Source: Selenomonadaceae bacterium (GTDB taxonomy: Bacteria > Bacillota > Negativicutes > Selenomonadales > Selenomonadaceae). Taken from it: a stretch of DNA of 32,080 nt. Numbering within the stretch: position 1 is the first letter of the stretch; each line of letters begins with the position of its first letter. A program made the translations under genes and the position numbers. Below the pieces are notes generated by a model. The model had not been told where the DNA came from. It did not search any database and saw only the letters and a list, made by a program, of their open reading frames with translations. Positions 16,002 through 25,437 of this stretch are shown here, piece after piece. Location of the stretch: the NCBI GenBank assembly GCA_017484005.1, contig JAFUTY010000002.1:1-32080 (forward strand), written 5' to 3'.

Positions 16002-17094
16002 CTCCCGACTTCAATCCTGCAAGAAATAAAATGATTTTTATCGCCGTGTTGATATCATTCAAATCAGCTTGAAAAAATTCCGTCGATATTTCAGGCTTGA
16101 TCGAAAAAATCGCCGAAACTTTTTCATCTCGAACAACTTCACCATTCCCGCGCCAAAGTGATATCGCTGGAAAAATTCCATGCGATCGGCTTTCTGTCAA
16201 AATCAAATCGATTCCATCAAATTTTTCCGCGACGTTCAAAAAATCTTCTCGAGTTTCAGTTTTTTGAATCATAAACCATCCACTCGGCGAAATCACTGCA
16301 ACACTTTTCGCGCCGGCATTTTGAAATCTTTGACTATCTTTGCCTTCGATATCCAAATTAAAACCGTGAGCATCACTTTTTATCACAGCGATTTTCAAAT
16401 CTGATGATAATTTTCGAGTGACTTTTTCGATGAAAGTTGTTTTTCCAGTCCCAGAACTTGGCGCGACAATTGAAACGATCGGAATTTTTCTCGAAAGATT
16501 TTCAAATCGACCGCGAGCGAGTTTCAAATCTGCTTGAGTATTTACATTGAAAAAATTCACGGAAGAATTTTCAACCGTAATGAATTCGTGAGAGATCTTT
16601 TCAACGGCGTCACTGATTTTATTCCGATGATTTTCCAATTCTCGCAAGAATATTTCCATCGCTGATTTGTGATAAAACGCACTGAGCATTTGTCTACGAT
16701 TATCAACGATTGGAATGATTGAAGTATCATTTGACAGAGTTACAGATTTCAAAATTTCAAAGTCGAAGAATGGCATATCGCAAGACAATGCAAGAATCCA
16801 ATCATTTTTCGAATGTTGTAAGCCGTTGACAATTCCAGATAGTGCGCCTGCATTTTGAATATGATCGATCAAGATTTGAGCGTTGTATTTTGTCGCAAGA
16901 TCCGCGATTCGAGATGAATTTTTTTCAACGCATAAAAAAATCTCGCTGAAGTTTTGAGCCGCAGATTTTCTCAAAACATTTTCAAGCAAAGACATTCCAC
17001 CGATTTCGATGAATCTTTTATCTTGTCCGAGTCTTGAACTTTTTCCTCCAGCGATTATTGCCAATGAAATTTTCTCGAAATTCAACGCGCACAA
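15985..17094 (-). CDS. MobA-MobB fusion, molybdenum cofactor guanylyltransferase plus GTP-binding partner
   Basis: A 369-residue fusion. Residues 1-195 are MobA (AIIAGGKSSRLGQDK, then LALSCDMPFF), which attaches GMP to Mo-molybdopterin to make the bis-MGD form needed by NarG. Residues 205-369 are MobB, with P-loop IVAPSSGTGKTTF and the typical KSDAHGFNLDIEGKDSQRF segment. The start is probably TTG 17094, with GGAG about 10 bases upstream; it overlaps the end of the MOSC/MogA gene. MobA and MobB are separate genes in E. coli; fusions are known in Firmicutes. Cytoplasmic. It fits the demand of the nitrate reductase encoded upstream in the same cluster. Confidence 0.9.
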   Translation of the reverse strand: MCALNFEKISLAIIAGGKSSRLGQDKRFIEIGGMSLLENVLRKSAAQNFSEIFLCVEKNSSRIADLATKYNAQILIDHIQNAGALSGIVNGLQHSKNDWILALSCDMPFFDFEILKSVTLSNDTSIIPIVDNRRQMLSAFYHKSAMEIFLRELENHRNKISDAVEKISHEFITVENSSVNFFNVNTQADLKLARGRFENLSRKIPIVSIVAPSSGTGKTTFIEKVTRKLSSDLKIAVIKSDAHGFNLDIEGKDSQRFQNAGAKSVAVISPSGWFMIQKTETREDFLNVAEKFDGIDLILTESRSHGIFPAISLWRGNGEVVRDEKVSAIFSIKPEISTEFFQADLNDINTAIKIILFLAGLKSGDVFAK

Positions 17095-18005
17095 TTTGAA
17101 TCATCTCCGCGCAAAATCTCGATTCCATGTTTAAGTTCCGGCAAAATGAAATTCAAACATTCGTCAACAGCTTTGACACTTCCAGGCAAATTTACAATCA
17201 ACGATCTTTTTCGAATTCCAGCGGCAGCGCGACTGAGCATCGATCGTTTGGTGATTTGCATCGAAAAATTTCTCATCGCTTCTGGAATTCCTGGAACAAT
17301 TCTTTCGACAACTTCGAGAGTCGCTTCAGGAGTGACATCTCTCGGCGAAAATCCTGTCCCGCCCGTCGTAACAATTAAACCGATTCCTAAATTCGAAAAA
17401 TCGATCAATTTTTCTTTGAGCAGATCTTTTTCATCAGGCAAAATCACTTTTTCAGAGACTCGATAGCCATTCGCGATCAAAATTTCTTCAACTTTCAAGC
17501 CGCTTAGATCTTCTCTCTCGCCTCGATAACATCTGTCGCTCGAAGTTATAATCGTCGCATCCAACGGAATTTTTTCAGCTGCGATTTCCAATTGATCGCC
17601 GACATGAATTTCGCCGCCGTGCAAAACTCTCGCAAAAACTCCCTCGCGTGGCATTATACAATCGCCGATTTGTTGATAAATCGCGCAATGATTATGACAT
17701 TCCTTGCCGATTTGCGTGATTTCGAAAATGACTTCGCCAGATTTCAATCTTGTACCGATCGGCAATTTTTTGAATTGAAATCCTTCCGCGATAATGTTTT
17801 CGCCAAATGATCCAGCGTCGATTTTTGCTCCGCGATTCTTAAATTCATCGATTTCACTTTGCCCGAGAAAACTGATTTGCCTGTGCCAATTTCCAGCGTG
17901 AGCATCGCCGACTATTCCAAATTCAGTGTGAAAAATCGCAGAATCGACAAGCTTTTTTGATGTGCCGCGCTTTTCACTTATACAAATCGCATTGATTTTT
18001 CCCAT
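17082..18005 (-). CDS. MOSC domain fused to MogA/MoaB-type molybdopterin adenylyltransferase
   Basis: A 307-residue fusion. Residues 1-145 are a MOSC domain (GIVGDAHAGNWHRQISFLG, GSFGENI, and the cysteine region KECHNHCAIYQQIGDCIMP). Residues 146-307 are a MogA/MoaB domain (ATIITSSDRC, then TTGGTGFSPRDVTPEATLEV, then IPEAMR), which adenylylates molybdopterin before metal insertion by MoeA. MOSC domains bind or transfer sulfur or Moco; the role of this one is not known. RBS GGAGG is 7 bases before ATG 18005 and inside the end of moaA, so the genes are coupled. This is a combined-function gene in the same operon as moaA and moeA. Confidence 0.9.
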   Translation of the reverse strand: MGKINAICISEKRGTSKKLVDSAIFHTEFGIVGDAHAGNWHRQISFLGQSEIDEFKNRGAKIDAGSFGENIIAEGFQFKKLPIGTRLKSGEVIFEITQIGKECHNHCAIYQQIGDCIMPREGVFARVLHGGEIHVGDQLEIAAEKIPLDATIITSSDRCYRGEREDLSGLKVEEILIANGYRVSEKVILPDEKDLLKEKLIDFSNLGIGLIVTTGGTGFSPRDVTPEATLEVVERIVPGIPEAMRNFSMQITKRSMLSRAAAGIRKRSLIVNLPGSVKAVDECLNFILPELKHGIEILRGDDSNCAR

Positions 18006-18008
18006 TGA

Positions 18009-18986
18009 TCAGCCTCCAACTTGATACATTTTTCTCTCGTCGCGCAAATCATTAATCTCATTGAAAAGATGTTCGCGCGGTTTGTTATAGATTGTCTGTT
18101 GAATCGCTGACAAAATCATTTGATCATCGCAATTCGATCGCAACAGATTTCTCAAATCCAAACCGATTCCAAAATTCAGACATGGTTTTAAAAATCCCTC
18201 GGCTGTCAATCTGATTCGGTTGCAATTGCTGCAAAATTTATGTTCAAGCGCGTCGATGAATCCAATTTGCCCGATGAAATTTTCGATTTTGAAATATCTC
18301 GCTGGACCATGTAATTGATCTTTTTCGTCAATCGGAATCATGTTTCCAAAATTTTCTTCTATCACTTTGAAAATTTCTGACGTTGGGACGCCGATAAAAT
18401 TTTCAGCGCATCCTATCGGCATCAGTTCAATGAATCGAATTTTGATCGGATTATTTTTCGCAAGTTCAACCAATTTCAAGATTTCGCGATCGTTGATTCC
18501 ATGAATTAGGACGGAATTGATCTTGATATTCAAAAAATTTTTGTCGATCAAAGTTTGAAAACTCTCGATCACTTTTGAAAATAGATCGCGCCGAGTCAAT
18601 TCCGAAAATATTTTTGCATCGAGAGTATCAAGACTCAAATTGATTCCATCGATTCCGGATGAAATTAAATTCTCCAGATATTTTGAAAGCAGAATTCCGT
18701 TCGTTGTCAAAGTCACTTGATCGATTCCGTTGATATTTTTCAACGCAGCGATTAGCTCGCAAATATTTTTTCTGAGAAGAGGTTCTCCACCAGTGAGGCG
18801 GATTTTTTTTATCCCGAGTTGAGAGAAAATCTTTGTCACATGGATAATTTCTTCGTAAGTCAAAACATCTTTCGGCGAAATTTTTTCAATACCGTTTTCA
18901 GACATACAATATCGACAGCGCAAATTGCATCGAACGGTGATTGAAATTCGAGCATATTCAATTTTTCGATTGAATCGATCTATCAT
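18009..18986 (-). CDS. moaA: GTP 3',8-cyclase, radical SAM
   Basis: First enzyme of molybdenum cofactor synthesis: it cyclises GTP using SAM radical chemistry. The 325-residue protein has the N-terminal cluster motif C20-x3-C24-x2-C27 (CNLRCRYC), LTGGEPLLR for SAM binding, and the C-terminal [4Fe-4S] cysteines C252, C255 and C269 (CSNCNRIRLTAEGFLKPC). It ends in a double glycine (G324-G325), the conserved MoaA tail needed for activity. ATG 18986 overlaps the moeA stop (ATGA), and no clear ribosome site is seen, so translation is likely coupled. MoaC, the partner, is 5 kb away next to narK. Confidence 0.95.
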   Translation of the reverse strand: MIDRFNRKIEYARISITVRCNLRCRYCMSENGIEKISPKDVLTYEEIIHVTKIFSQLGIKKIRLTGGEPLLRKNICELIAALKNINGIDQVTLTTNGILLSKYLENLISSGIDGINLSLDTLDAKIFSELTRRDLFSKVIESFQTLIDKNFLNIKINSVLIHGINDREILKLVELAKNNPIKIRFIELMPIGCAENFIGVPTSEIFKVIEENFGNMIPIDEKDQLHGPARYFKIENFIGQIGFIDALEHKFCSNCNRIRLTAEGFLKPCLNFGIGLDLRNLLRSNCDDQMILSAIQQTIYNKPREHLFNEINDLRDERKMYQVGG

Positions 18987-20182
18987 AGCAAAATCACTTT
19001 GACTCTATCGCCGATTGAAAGTTTTTCAGTGCCGGATGGAATATCAATCAGACAGTTGCAATTCATCGCGGAATAAAATGAGCCCGATTCATGTTGATTC
19101 TGCAGATAAATTTTTCTATTTCGATATTCCGCTCTAATAAATCTGCGCGATGGACTTTTCTTATTGAATTCACTAGCCATTTCCGCATCGCAGGAAGTGT
19201 AGAGAATTTCAGAATCGCCGGATATTTTGGTAAGAATCTGACGCGCTAAAAGTTCAAAAGTTGCAAATGCAGCGAATGGATTTCCGGATAGCGCAAGTCC
19301 TAAAAATTTATCAGTTTTCCACGCGATAACTGGAGCACCAGGTTTCATCAACACGCGCCAAAAAATTCTCTCGCCTAAATTTTTTACAACTTCATGCATG
19401 ATATCTTTTTGGCCGACTGAAACTCCGCCCGATGTTATCAACAAATCGATTTGATTTTCGACAGAATGAATTTTTTGGCAAGCCGATTCAATATCATCTT
19501 TCAAATTTCCAAAAATGATTGGCTCGAATCCCAATTCCTTCAATCGCGATGCCATGAAAAATAAATTGCTATTGTAAATTTTGCCCTCGGAAAGATTTTC
19601 GCTCGGATCTGCAAGTTCATCGCCAGTCGATGCAACTGCAATTCGTGGCAATTTGAAAACTTCAATTTCTGAATATCCTTGACTTGCCAAGATTGAAATG
19701 TGTTTAGCATTCAACTTGGTATTTTTTTTGATCAAAATTCTGCCCTTCGAAACATCTTCACCGGCAAAGCAGAAATTTTCATTATGATGCAATTCATACG
19801 GCACAAAAATATTTTCGCCATTGATTTCAACATCTTCCTGACGAATCACACAATCGCAACTCGCTGGAATTGCCGCGCCAGTCATTATTCGCAGGCATTC
19901 CGATTTTTGAATTTCTCCATAAAAAAAATCGCCCGCACATTCTTCCGCGACGATTTTGAATTTTTTTGGATTGTCTGAAGTCGCTCCATGCGTCTCAGTC
20001 GAATTAAGTGCATATCCATCGAGCGGCGATCGATTAAATGGTGGATTATCGATTTTCGCAGCATAATCTCGCGCAACAATTCTATCGAGCGTTTTGAGCA
20101 ATGGAATCGAATCAACTTCTTCGATCTTTTTGACTTGAGCGAGCAAAGTATCGATCGCCATTTCCAAAGTCAAACCTTCCAT
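18983..20182 (-). CDS. moeA: Molybdopterin molybdenumtransferase
   Basis: Inserts molybdate into adenylylated molybdopterin. The product is 399 residues, normal for MoeA. Motifs: PPFNRSPLDGYAL (48-60 region), RIMTGAAIPASCDCVIRQED, IAVASTGDELA, LITSGGVSVGQKDIM, MKPGAPVIAW and LSGNPFAA, which are the domain III molybdopterin-binding signatures. Start ATG 20182 has GGAGG 9 bases upstream and shares TGATG with the stop of the preceding gene. It sits between a second, shorter molybdopterin-binding protein and moaA. Cytoplasmic; works after MogA. Confidence 0.95.
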   Translation of the reverse strand: MEGLTLEMAIDTLLAQVKKIEEVDSIPLLKTLDRIVARDYAAKIDNPPFNRSPLDGYALNSTETHGATSDNPKKFKIVAEECAGDFFYGEIQKSECLRIMTGAAIPASCDCVIRQEDVEINGENIFVPYELHHNENFCFAGEDVSKGRILIKKNTKLNAKHISILASQGYSEIEVFKLPRIAVASTGDELADPSENLSEGKIYNSNLFFMASRLKELGFEPIIFGNLKDDIESACQKIHSVENQIDLLITSGGVSVGQKDIMHEVVKNLGERIFWRVLMKPGAPVIAWKTDKFLGLALSGNPFAAFATFELLARQILTKISGDSEILYTSCDAEMASEFNKKSPSRRFIRAEYRNRKIYLQNQHESGSFYSAMNCNCLIDIPSGTEKLSIGDRVKVILL

Positions 20183-21153
20183 CAAAGAAGTCCTCCAACT
20201 CCCAATTTTGTAAAATCTTGACGCGTCAAAATTTCTCCAGTCAAAACGCGCGGCAGGATCAAATCAAAAATGGTTTTGGAACAATACATCACGCAACCTG
20301 GCAATCCCATAATCGGAATTTGATTTTTGTACGCGAGCATAAACATCGCGCCGGGCAAGACTGGAGCTCCATAAGTCACAACATCTGCACCGCTGTCTCG
20401 AATCGCGGCAGGAGTTCTATCATCTGGATCGACACTCATCCCGCCTGTACAAATGATCATTTCCATTCCTGAGTTCAAAAGTTCAGCGATAAAATTTTGA
20501 GTCATTTCCTTAGAATCATTGGAAACTCTTTTTTCATCGATATTCAAGCCGTAAGTTCTCAATTTGGATTCGATAACTGGCGTGAATGTGTCATTGATTC
20601 GCCCGTGAAAAATTTCCGATCCAGTGACAATCAATCCAACTTTGAATTTTTTGTATGGAACGATTTTCATCAGCGGCTCAGATCCTGCAATTTCTTGAAC
20701 GCGATTCATTTTATCTTTATCAATAACGAGCGGAATCACTCTCATTCCAGCGACGATTTTATTTTTGCGAACTGGAATTTGATTTTGAACTGTCGCAATG
20801 CATATTTCTTCAACGTCATTCACAGAATTCAATTTTTCAGAATCAACGTAGAAAACTCCATCGCAATTTGCCGAGAGCTCGATTTTGCCCTCTTTGACTT
20901 CAGACGAATTCAGATTCTCGCCTTGACAAATATTTTTTAAAATTTCCGCGGCATCATTTTCATGCAGTTTCGATTCATCATTTTCCCAGACGAAAATATT
21001 TTCCTTGCCGAGTTTCAACAGTTCAGGAATATCTTCCGCTTGAATGATGTGACCTTTGCGAAATTTTGCTCCCTTTGTGACGCCTCGAACAATCTCGGTT
21101 ATATCGTGACAGAGAATTTGTCCAACTGCATCTTCAACTCGAATTTCCTTCAT
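20182..21153 (-). CDS. Molybdopterin-binding domain protein, MoeA/CinA-like
   Basis: A 323-residue protein. The C-terminal half (about 165-310) is a MoCF-binding domain: VGLIVTGSEIFHGRINDTF, ICTGGMSVDPDDRTPAAIR, GAPVLPGAMFMLAY and IMGLPGC. The N-terminal half (EDAVGQILCHDIT, RKGHII, EDIPELLKLG) resembles the SAF-like/MoeA domain start. Proteins of this shape are common next to Mo-enzyme operons in anaerobic Firmicutes but have no settled reaction; a role in cofactor transfer or molybdate handling is inference. It is the first gene after a 125-base structured leader, whose 3' strand contains its own AAGGAGA ribosome site. Start ATG 21153. Confidence 0.85.
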   Translation of the reverse strand: MKEIRVEDAVGQILCHDITEIVRGVTKGAKFRKGHIIQAEDIPELLKLGKENIFVWENDESKLHENDAAEILKNICQGENLNSSEVKEGKIELSANCDGVFYVDSEKLNSVNDVEEICIATVQNQIPVRKNKIVAGMRVIPLVIDKDKMNRVQEIAGSEPLMKIVPYKKFKVGLIVTGSEIFHGRINDTFTPVIESKLRTYGLNIDEKRVSNDSKEMTQNFIAELLNSGMEMIICTGGMSVDPDDRTPAAIRDSGADVVTYGAPVLPGAMFMLAYKNQIPIMGLPGCVMYCSKTIFDLILPRVLTGEILTRQDFTKLGVGGLL

Positions 21154-21158
21154 TCCAA

Positions 21159-21272
21159 AATCTCCTTTTCAAAATGAAAGGCGATGAAGTTTCCCTCATC
21201 GCCCCGTGAATTAAATTCAGGCTCAATATCATAGCGACTTGCCGTAGATATTTTCGCTCGGAGAATTTTTTA
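21159..21272 (-). promoter_or_regulatory. Structured leader, candidate molybdenum cofactor (Moco) riboswitch
   Basis: In the gap between hcp and the molybdopterin-binding gene the minus strand can fold strongly. Near the 5' end AAATTCTCC can pair with GGAGATTT, and this second strand contains the ribosome site at 21161-21167. Inside are an 8-bp hairpin GGCGATGA/TCATCGCC (21180-21203), a hairpin built on GAATTTAATTC (21208-21218) and a possible AGCG/CGCT or ATATC/GATAT helix. Pairing of the outer stem would hide the ribosome site, so translation control of the moe/moa genes is likely. The place, before Moco synthesis genes, and the multi-stem shape suit the Moco RNA family; identity needs a covariance search. 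Confidence 0.5.
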
Positions 21273-21278
21273 CTTACA

Positions 21279-22808
21279 TCAGATCCAATTTTTGATATCA
21301 GTTTCGACGTCTGAAATCGTTCCGATTCCAAAATTTTCAACTAGAACTTTCGCGACATTGGGACTCAAAAATGCTGGCAATGTTGGACCTAGATGAATGT
21401 TTTTGACTCCCAAATGCAACAATGCAAGCAATACAATGACTGCTTTTTGCTCATACCAAGCGATGTTGTAGACAATCGGCAATTTATTCACGTCATCAAG
21501 ATTGAAAACTTCTTTGAGCTTGAGCGCGATCAATGCCAGCGAATATGAATTGTTGCATTGTCCTGCATCTAAAACTCTCGGAATTCCACCGATATCACCG
21601 AGCGGCAGTTTGATATATTTATACTTCGCGCATCCAGCAGTCAAAATGATTGTATCTTTCGGCAAGGCTTTTGCAAATTCAGCGTAATATTCGCGAGATT
21701 TTTGACGACCATCGCAGCCAGCCATCACAACGAATTTTTTAACTGCACCGGATTTAACTGCCTCGACAACTTTATCAGCCAATTTGAAAACTTGCTCGTG
21801 AGCGAATCCACCGATAATCTCGCCAGTTTCGATTTCAGTAGGCGGCTGACATTTTTTCGCACATTCAATAATCGGTGTGAAATCCTTTTTGCCATTGATT
21901 TCATCGATGTGCTGACAATTTTCAAATGCAACTGCGCCAGTTGTAAAAACTCTCGAGCGATAGCTATCTTTCGGCGGAACGAGACAGTTCGTCGTCAATA
22001 GAATCGCGCCATTGAACTGCTCAAATTCTTTTTGCTGCAGATACCATGCATTTCCATAATTCCCGATGAAATGTTTATACTTCTTGAAGTATGGATAATA
22101 ATGAGCCGGCAGCATTTCTCCATGCGTGTAGACATCGACACCTTGATTTTCAGTCTGCTCGAGAAGCATTTCCAAATCTTTCAAATCGTGTCCACTGATT
22201 AAAATTCCAGGATTTTTTCCAACACCGATTTGAACCTTCGTAATTTCTGGATTCCCATATGTTTCAGTGTTTGCTTTATCGAGGAGATTCATTGTATCAA
22301 CGCCAAATTTTCCAGTTTCAAGTGCCAATGCTGTCAAATCTTCGACGTTCAAATTATCATCCAAAAGTTTCGCCAAAGTCTCGCGCATGAATTCATTGAT
22401 TTTTTCATCGTGATAATTCAGCGCGTTGGCATGATAAAGATACGCCGCCATGCCTTTCAATCCGTAAGTTATCAACTCGCGCAGACTTCGAATATCCTCA
22501 TTTTCAGTCGCAAGCACTCCAACATTTTCCGGAATTTCGATTTGCTCCGGAATCAGTTTCAAAGTCTGATCGATTCTGTCACTCAAAATTTTTGGATCGA
22601 AGTTTGCATTGGTGATTGTGCAGAACAGATTCAGAATGATTGTCTGATCGACATTTGAAACTTTCGACGCACTCAATTTTTTCGTTGCATAGATTAATTT
22701 GTCTTGCAACTTGGCAACTTCAGCAGTTTTTCCACATACGCCTTTGACCATGCAGCCTTTGCCATTCGCTGTTTCTTGGCATTGGTAACAAAACATTTTT
22801 GATTCCAT
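21279..22808 (-). CDS. hcp: Hydroxylamine reductase / hybrid cluster protein, class I
   Basis: A 509-residue cytoplasmic Fe-S-O protein; Hcp reduces NO or hydroxylamine and protects cells that reduce nitrate. The N-terminal cysteines C7, C10, C19 and C25 (C-x2-C-x8-C-x5-C) bind the [4Fe-4S] cluster of class I (anaerobe) Hcp rather than the class II [2Fe-2S] type. Hybrid-cluster region motifs: [46 protein letters not shown] and [23 protein letters not shown] 22808 has AGGAG 8 bases upstream. It follows narI by 18 bases, so it is probably in the nar transcript. No Hcr reductase partner is encoded in the window. Confidence 0.95.
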   Translation of the reverse strand: MESKMFCYQCQETANGKGCMVKGVCGKTAEVAKLQDKLIYATKKLSASKVSNVDQTIILNLFCTITNANFDPKILSDRIDQTLKLIPEQIEIPENVGVLATENEDIRSLRELITYGLKGMAAYLYHANALNYHDEKINEFMRETLAKLLDDNLNVEDLTALALETGKFGVDTMNLLDKANTETYGNPEITKVQIGVGKNPGILISGHDLKDLEMLLEQTENQGVDVYTHGEMLPAHYYPYFKKYKHFIGNYGNAWYLQQKEFEQFNGAILLTTNCLVPPKDSYRSRVFTTGAVAFENCQHIDEINGKKDFTPIIECAKKCQPPTEIETGEIIGGFAHEQVFKLADKVVEAVKSGAVKKFVVMAGCDGRQKSREYYAEFAKALPKDTIILTAGCAKYKYIKLPLGDIGGIPRVLDAGQCNNSYSLALIALKLKEVFNLDDVNKLPIVYNIAWYEQKAVIVLLALLHLGVKNIHLGPTLPAFLSPNVAKVLVENFGIGTISDVETDIKNWI

Positions 22809-22826
22809 GAAAAACTCTCCTAAAAA

Positions 22827-23498
22827 TTATTTTTTGCGATAGATGATGCTGCTCCGGACAAAATATTCGAATGGAAAGCTCAAGCAGTGTACCAGTCTTG
22901 TGAATGGAAAGATTATCGCTGTCGCCATCCACATCAACATGTGACATTTGAAAATCAACGGCACACTTTCCATCAATTCGACGTCCGGCTGTAACATCAG
23001 AATCGATCTGAACCATGGTGAAATCGTCTCGCGATAATTGAAATCTCCCAAAATTCCAGTTGCATTCAATGCAGTCGATAAACAACCTGTCGCGATTGCT
23101 CCAAACAGGATTAGATAAAGCACTCCATCAATCTTTGAAGTGTTGACAGACATTTTAGGATTTCCAAAACGTCGCTGCATTAGCATGAAAAATCCTACGA
23201 AGAATAAGATTCCTGCAGGAATTCCGCCTGACAATGCAATCATGTGATAGAGATGTTCATCGATTCCAAAATCATCTGTCAAAAATTTCGGAACTAAAAT
23301 CCCGATGAAATGTCCGCCAATCGCCATGAACAATCCAAGATGAAACATCCATACAGCGATTTTCAAACTCTTTTTGGAAAGAAATTCGCTCGATTTTGTT
23401 GTCCAATTGCGCTCGTCGCGAGAATATCTCACGGCAGTTCCGACTATCAGAAATGTAAATGCAACGTATGGCAATGCTCCCCACAAAAAATCGCTCAC
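22827..23498 (-). CDS. narI: Respiratory nitrate reductase gamma subunit (cytochrome b)
   Basis: Membrane diheme subunit that oxidises the quinol pool and passes electrons to NarH. The 223-residue protein has five hydrophobic segments. Heme ligands are H53, H63, H186 and H204, close to E. coli H56, H66, H187 and H205. The start is GTG 23498, with GGAGG 9 bases upstream inside the end of narJ. The C-terminus VHCLSFPFEYFVRSSIIYRKK is typical. It ends 18 bases before hcp. Confidence 0.95.
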   Translation of the reverse strand: MSDFLWGALPYVAFTFLIVGTAVRYSRDERNWTTKSSEFLSKKSLKIAVWMFHLGLFMAIGGHFIGILVPKFLTDDFGIDEHLYHMIALSGGIPAGILFFVGFFMLMQRRFGNPKMSVNTSKIDGVLYLILFGAIATGCLSTALNATGILGDFNYRETISPWFRSILMLQPDVELMESVPLIFKCHMLMWMATAIIFPFTRLVHCLSFPFEYFVRSSIIYRKK

Positions 23499-23500
23499 AT

Positions 23501-24019
23501 CTAGTCACCTCCTAATCTTTCCGCTTGAGTCAAAATTGTGTCGAGCAAAAATGCTTGAGCTAACTTTGCTTCGATGAATCTATCGCGCAAAAGTTCAATT
23601 TTATTTTTTGCAGCGTCGAGGATCTTCTTTGCATTATTTCGAGGAACTGTCGATGCTAATTCCAAAATCGCCGGCAGATAATCCGGAAGTTCTTTGTTCA
23701 AATCATATCCATTTTCGAGAAATAACGTCTTGAATTCATGCATTTCCTGCGACTGTTTTCCGAAGTCAGTTCGATTGTGCATTGTCAAATAGAGATTCGT
23801 GTTTTGAGAGAAATCGAACGATCGAACATACAGATTTTCATATTCATCGAATCCCATGTTTTCAACGTAATCGAACAGATCTGAAAATGCATTTTTTACT
23901 TGTGGAGTTGAGATTTCTTCAGCGGCTTTTCGATACTCGGAAAAATCCCTGCGCCATTCCTCGTCTGGATATTCAAGAAAATATGCAGCGATTTTCAAAG
24001 TCAATTGATATTCTTCCAT
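23501..24019 (-). CDS. narJ: Nitrate reductase assembly chaperone
   Basis: A 172-residue member of the NarJ/TorD family. It binds apo-NarG in the cytoplasm and helps insertion of the Moco cofactor and FS0 cluster before membrane docking. Family pattern: an all-helical start (LTLKIAAYFLEYPDEEWRRD), YENLYVRSFDFSQNTNLYLT and LPDYLPAILELAS. ATG 24019 shares TGATG with the narH stop and has AGGAGG 6 bases upstream. Not a subunit of the final enzyme. Confidence 0.93.
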   Translation of the reverse strand: MEEYQLTLKIAAYFLEYPDEEWRRDFSEYRKAAEEISTPQVKNAFSDLFDYVENMGFDEYENLYVRSFDFSQNTNLYLTMHNRTDFGKQSQEMHEFKTLFLENGYDLNKELPDYLPAILELASTVPRNNAKKILDAAKNKIELLRDRFIEAKLAQAFLLDTILTQAERLGGD

Positions 24020-25437
24020 CAACAGCCTCCTGGACAAATATAGCCCGCAGTTCCTTGCAATTCGCGCAATTGTTCGTGAGTCTTGCCTTGCAATCCTGAA
24101 GGAAGTTTGATTCTGTCGCTGTATTTTGCAATTCCGAGCAATCGATACATTTTTTCATACTCGCCGACTTCGAATTCCAAATTTTGAGGTTCAGATTCGC
24201 CGATCTCTTTTTGACGCATAACTGTTCGCATATCTAAAAGTCGCTGCAGAGTTTTGGTGATGACTTCAACATTGCCTGCGGAAAATAGTTCAGCCAAATA
24301 TTTCAATGGAATTCTCATTGCGTCGGAATTCGGCAGATATACTTTATCTTCGACGGTTTTCATGATTGGAGACAGCGGCGGGATATACCAAACCATCGGG
24401 AGCGTTCGATATTCGGGATGAAGCGGCAGTGCTAATTTCCAATTCTTGATGATTTTGTAGACTGGCGAGATTTCAGCGGCTCTTAACCATGCTTCGGAAA
24501 TTCCTTCACTTCGGGCGGCAGATTGAATTTCTGGAGACGATGGATCTTTTATCACGTCAAGCAGATTGAAATAGATCTTTCCCTCTTCGGAAGTTTTTGC
24601 GGCGTTCAAAACTTCATCTGCATCGTACAAAATCACGCCTAAATATCGAATTCTTCCGACGCATGTATCTGTACAAACTGTCGGCAATCCATTTTCGAGT
24701 CGAGGATAGCAGAATGTGCATTTTTCAGCTTTGTTACTCTTCCAATTGTAATAGATTTTTTTGTAAGGACAGGCAGGAATGCAATGCCTCCAGCCTCTGC
24801 ATGCATCTTGACTGACTAGGACAACTCCATCCTCGTCACGCTTGTAAATTGCTCCGCTTGGACATGCTGCGACACATGCAGGATTCAAGCAGTGATTGCA
24901 GTTTCGAGGCAAATATTTCATGAAAATGTCTTGAAATTCGAGCGTTATATCTTCAGCAGATTTTTTCAGATTATGATCTTTCCGCGCCGATTCTCCACCT
25001 GCTAAATCATCGTCCCAATTTGGTCCAGCTTTGATTTCCATTCGCTGTCCAGTTATCAGCGATCGCGGTCTAGCTACTGGCTGATGATTTTTTCTTTTGG
25101 AAGTTATCAGTGTTTCATAATCGTAAGTCCATGGCTCATAGTAATCGTTCAATTCAGGCTGCTCGGGATGATAAAACAGCTTCATAATTCGTTCCAATTT
25201 CGAACCGGTTTTCAATGACAACTCGTCACCATCGAGCTGCCATCCACCCTTCCACTTGTCCTGATTTTCCCAATCGCGAGGATATCCCAATCCAGGTTTT
25301 GTCTCGACGTTGTTGAAGTACATGTATTCTGCACCTTCGCGATTCGTCCAAACATTTTTGCAGGTTATGGAACAGGTGTGACAGCCGATACATTTGTCGA
25401 GATTCATCACCATCGCAATTTGCGCTTTAATCTTCAA
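24019..25437 (-). CDS. narH: Respiratory nitrate reductase beta subunit
   Basis: Iron-sulfur subunit that carries electrons from NarI to NarG. The 472-residue product starts at TTG 25437 (MKIKAQIAMVMNLDKC), with GAGGAGG 9 bases upstream inside the end of narG; the start matches the family N-terminus. Cluster motifs: C16-x2-C19-x2-C22-x3-C26 (CIGCHTCSITC), then CNHCLNPACVAACP, then CRGWRHCIPACP, where tryptophan in place of cysteine marks the [3Fe-4S] site, and CTFCYPRLENGLPTVCTDTC. Overlap with narG and narJ shows translational coupling. Confidence 0.95.
   Translation of the reverse strand: MKIKAQIAMVMNLDKCIGCHTCSITCKNVWTNREGAEYMYFNNVETKPGLGYPRDWENQDKWKGGWQLDGDELSLKTGSKLERIMKLFYHPEQPELNDYYEPWTYDYETLITSKRKNHQPVARPRSLITGQRMEIKAGPNWDDDLAGGESARKDHNLKKSAEDITLEFQDIFMKYLPRNCNHCLNPACVAACPSGAIYKRDEDGVVLVSQDACRGWRHCIPACPYKKIYYNWKSNKAEKCTFCYPRLENGLPTVCTDTCVGRIRYLGVILYDADEVLNAAKTSEEGKIYFNLLDVIKDPSSPEIQSAARSEGISEAWLRAAEISPVYKIIKNWKLALPLHPEYRTLPMVWYIPPLSPIMKTVEDKVYLPNSDAMRIPLKYLAELFSAGNVEVITKTLQRLLDMRTVMRQKEIGESEPQNLEFEVGEYEKMYRLLGIAKYSDRIKLPSGLQGKTHEQLRELQGTAGYICPGGC

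Noticed and set aside
20497..20940. Plus-strand open frame of 147 codons opposite the molybdopterin-binding gene
   Set aside because: Antisense to a conserved domain, with low-complexity Phe/Ile/Asn-rich translation and no ribosome site.
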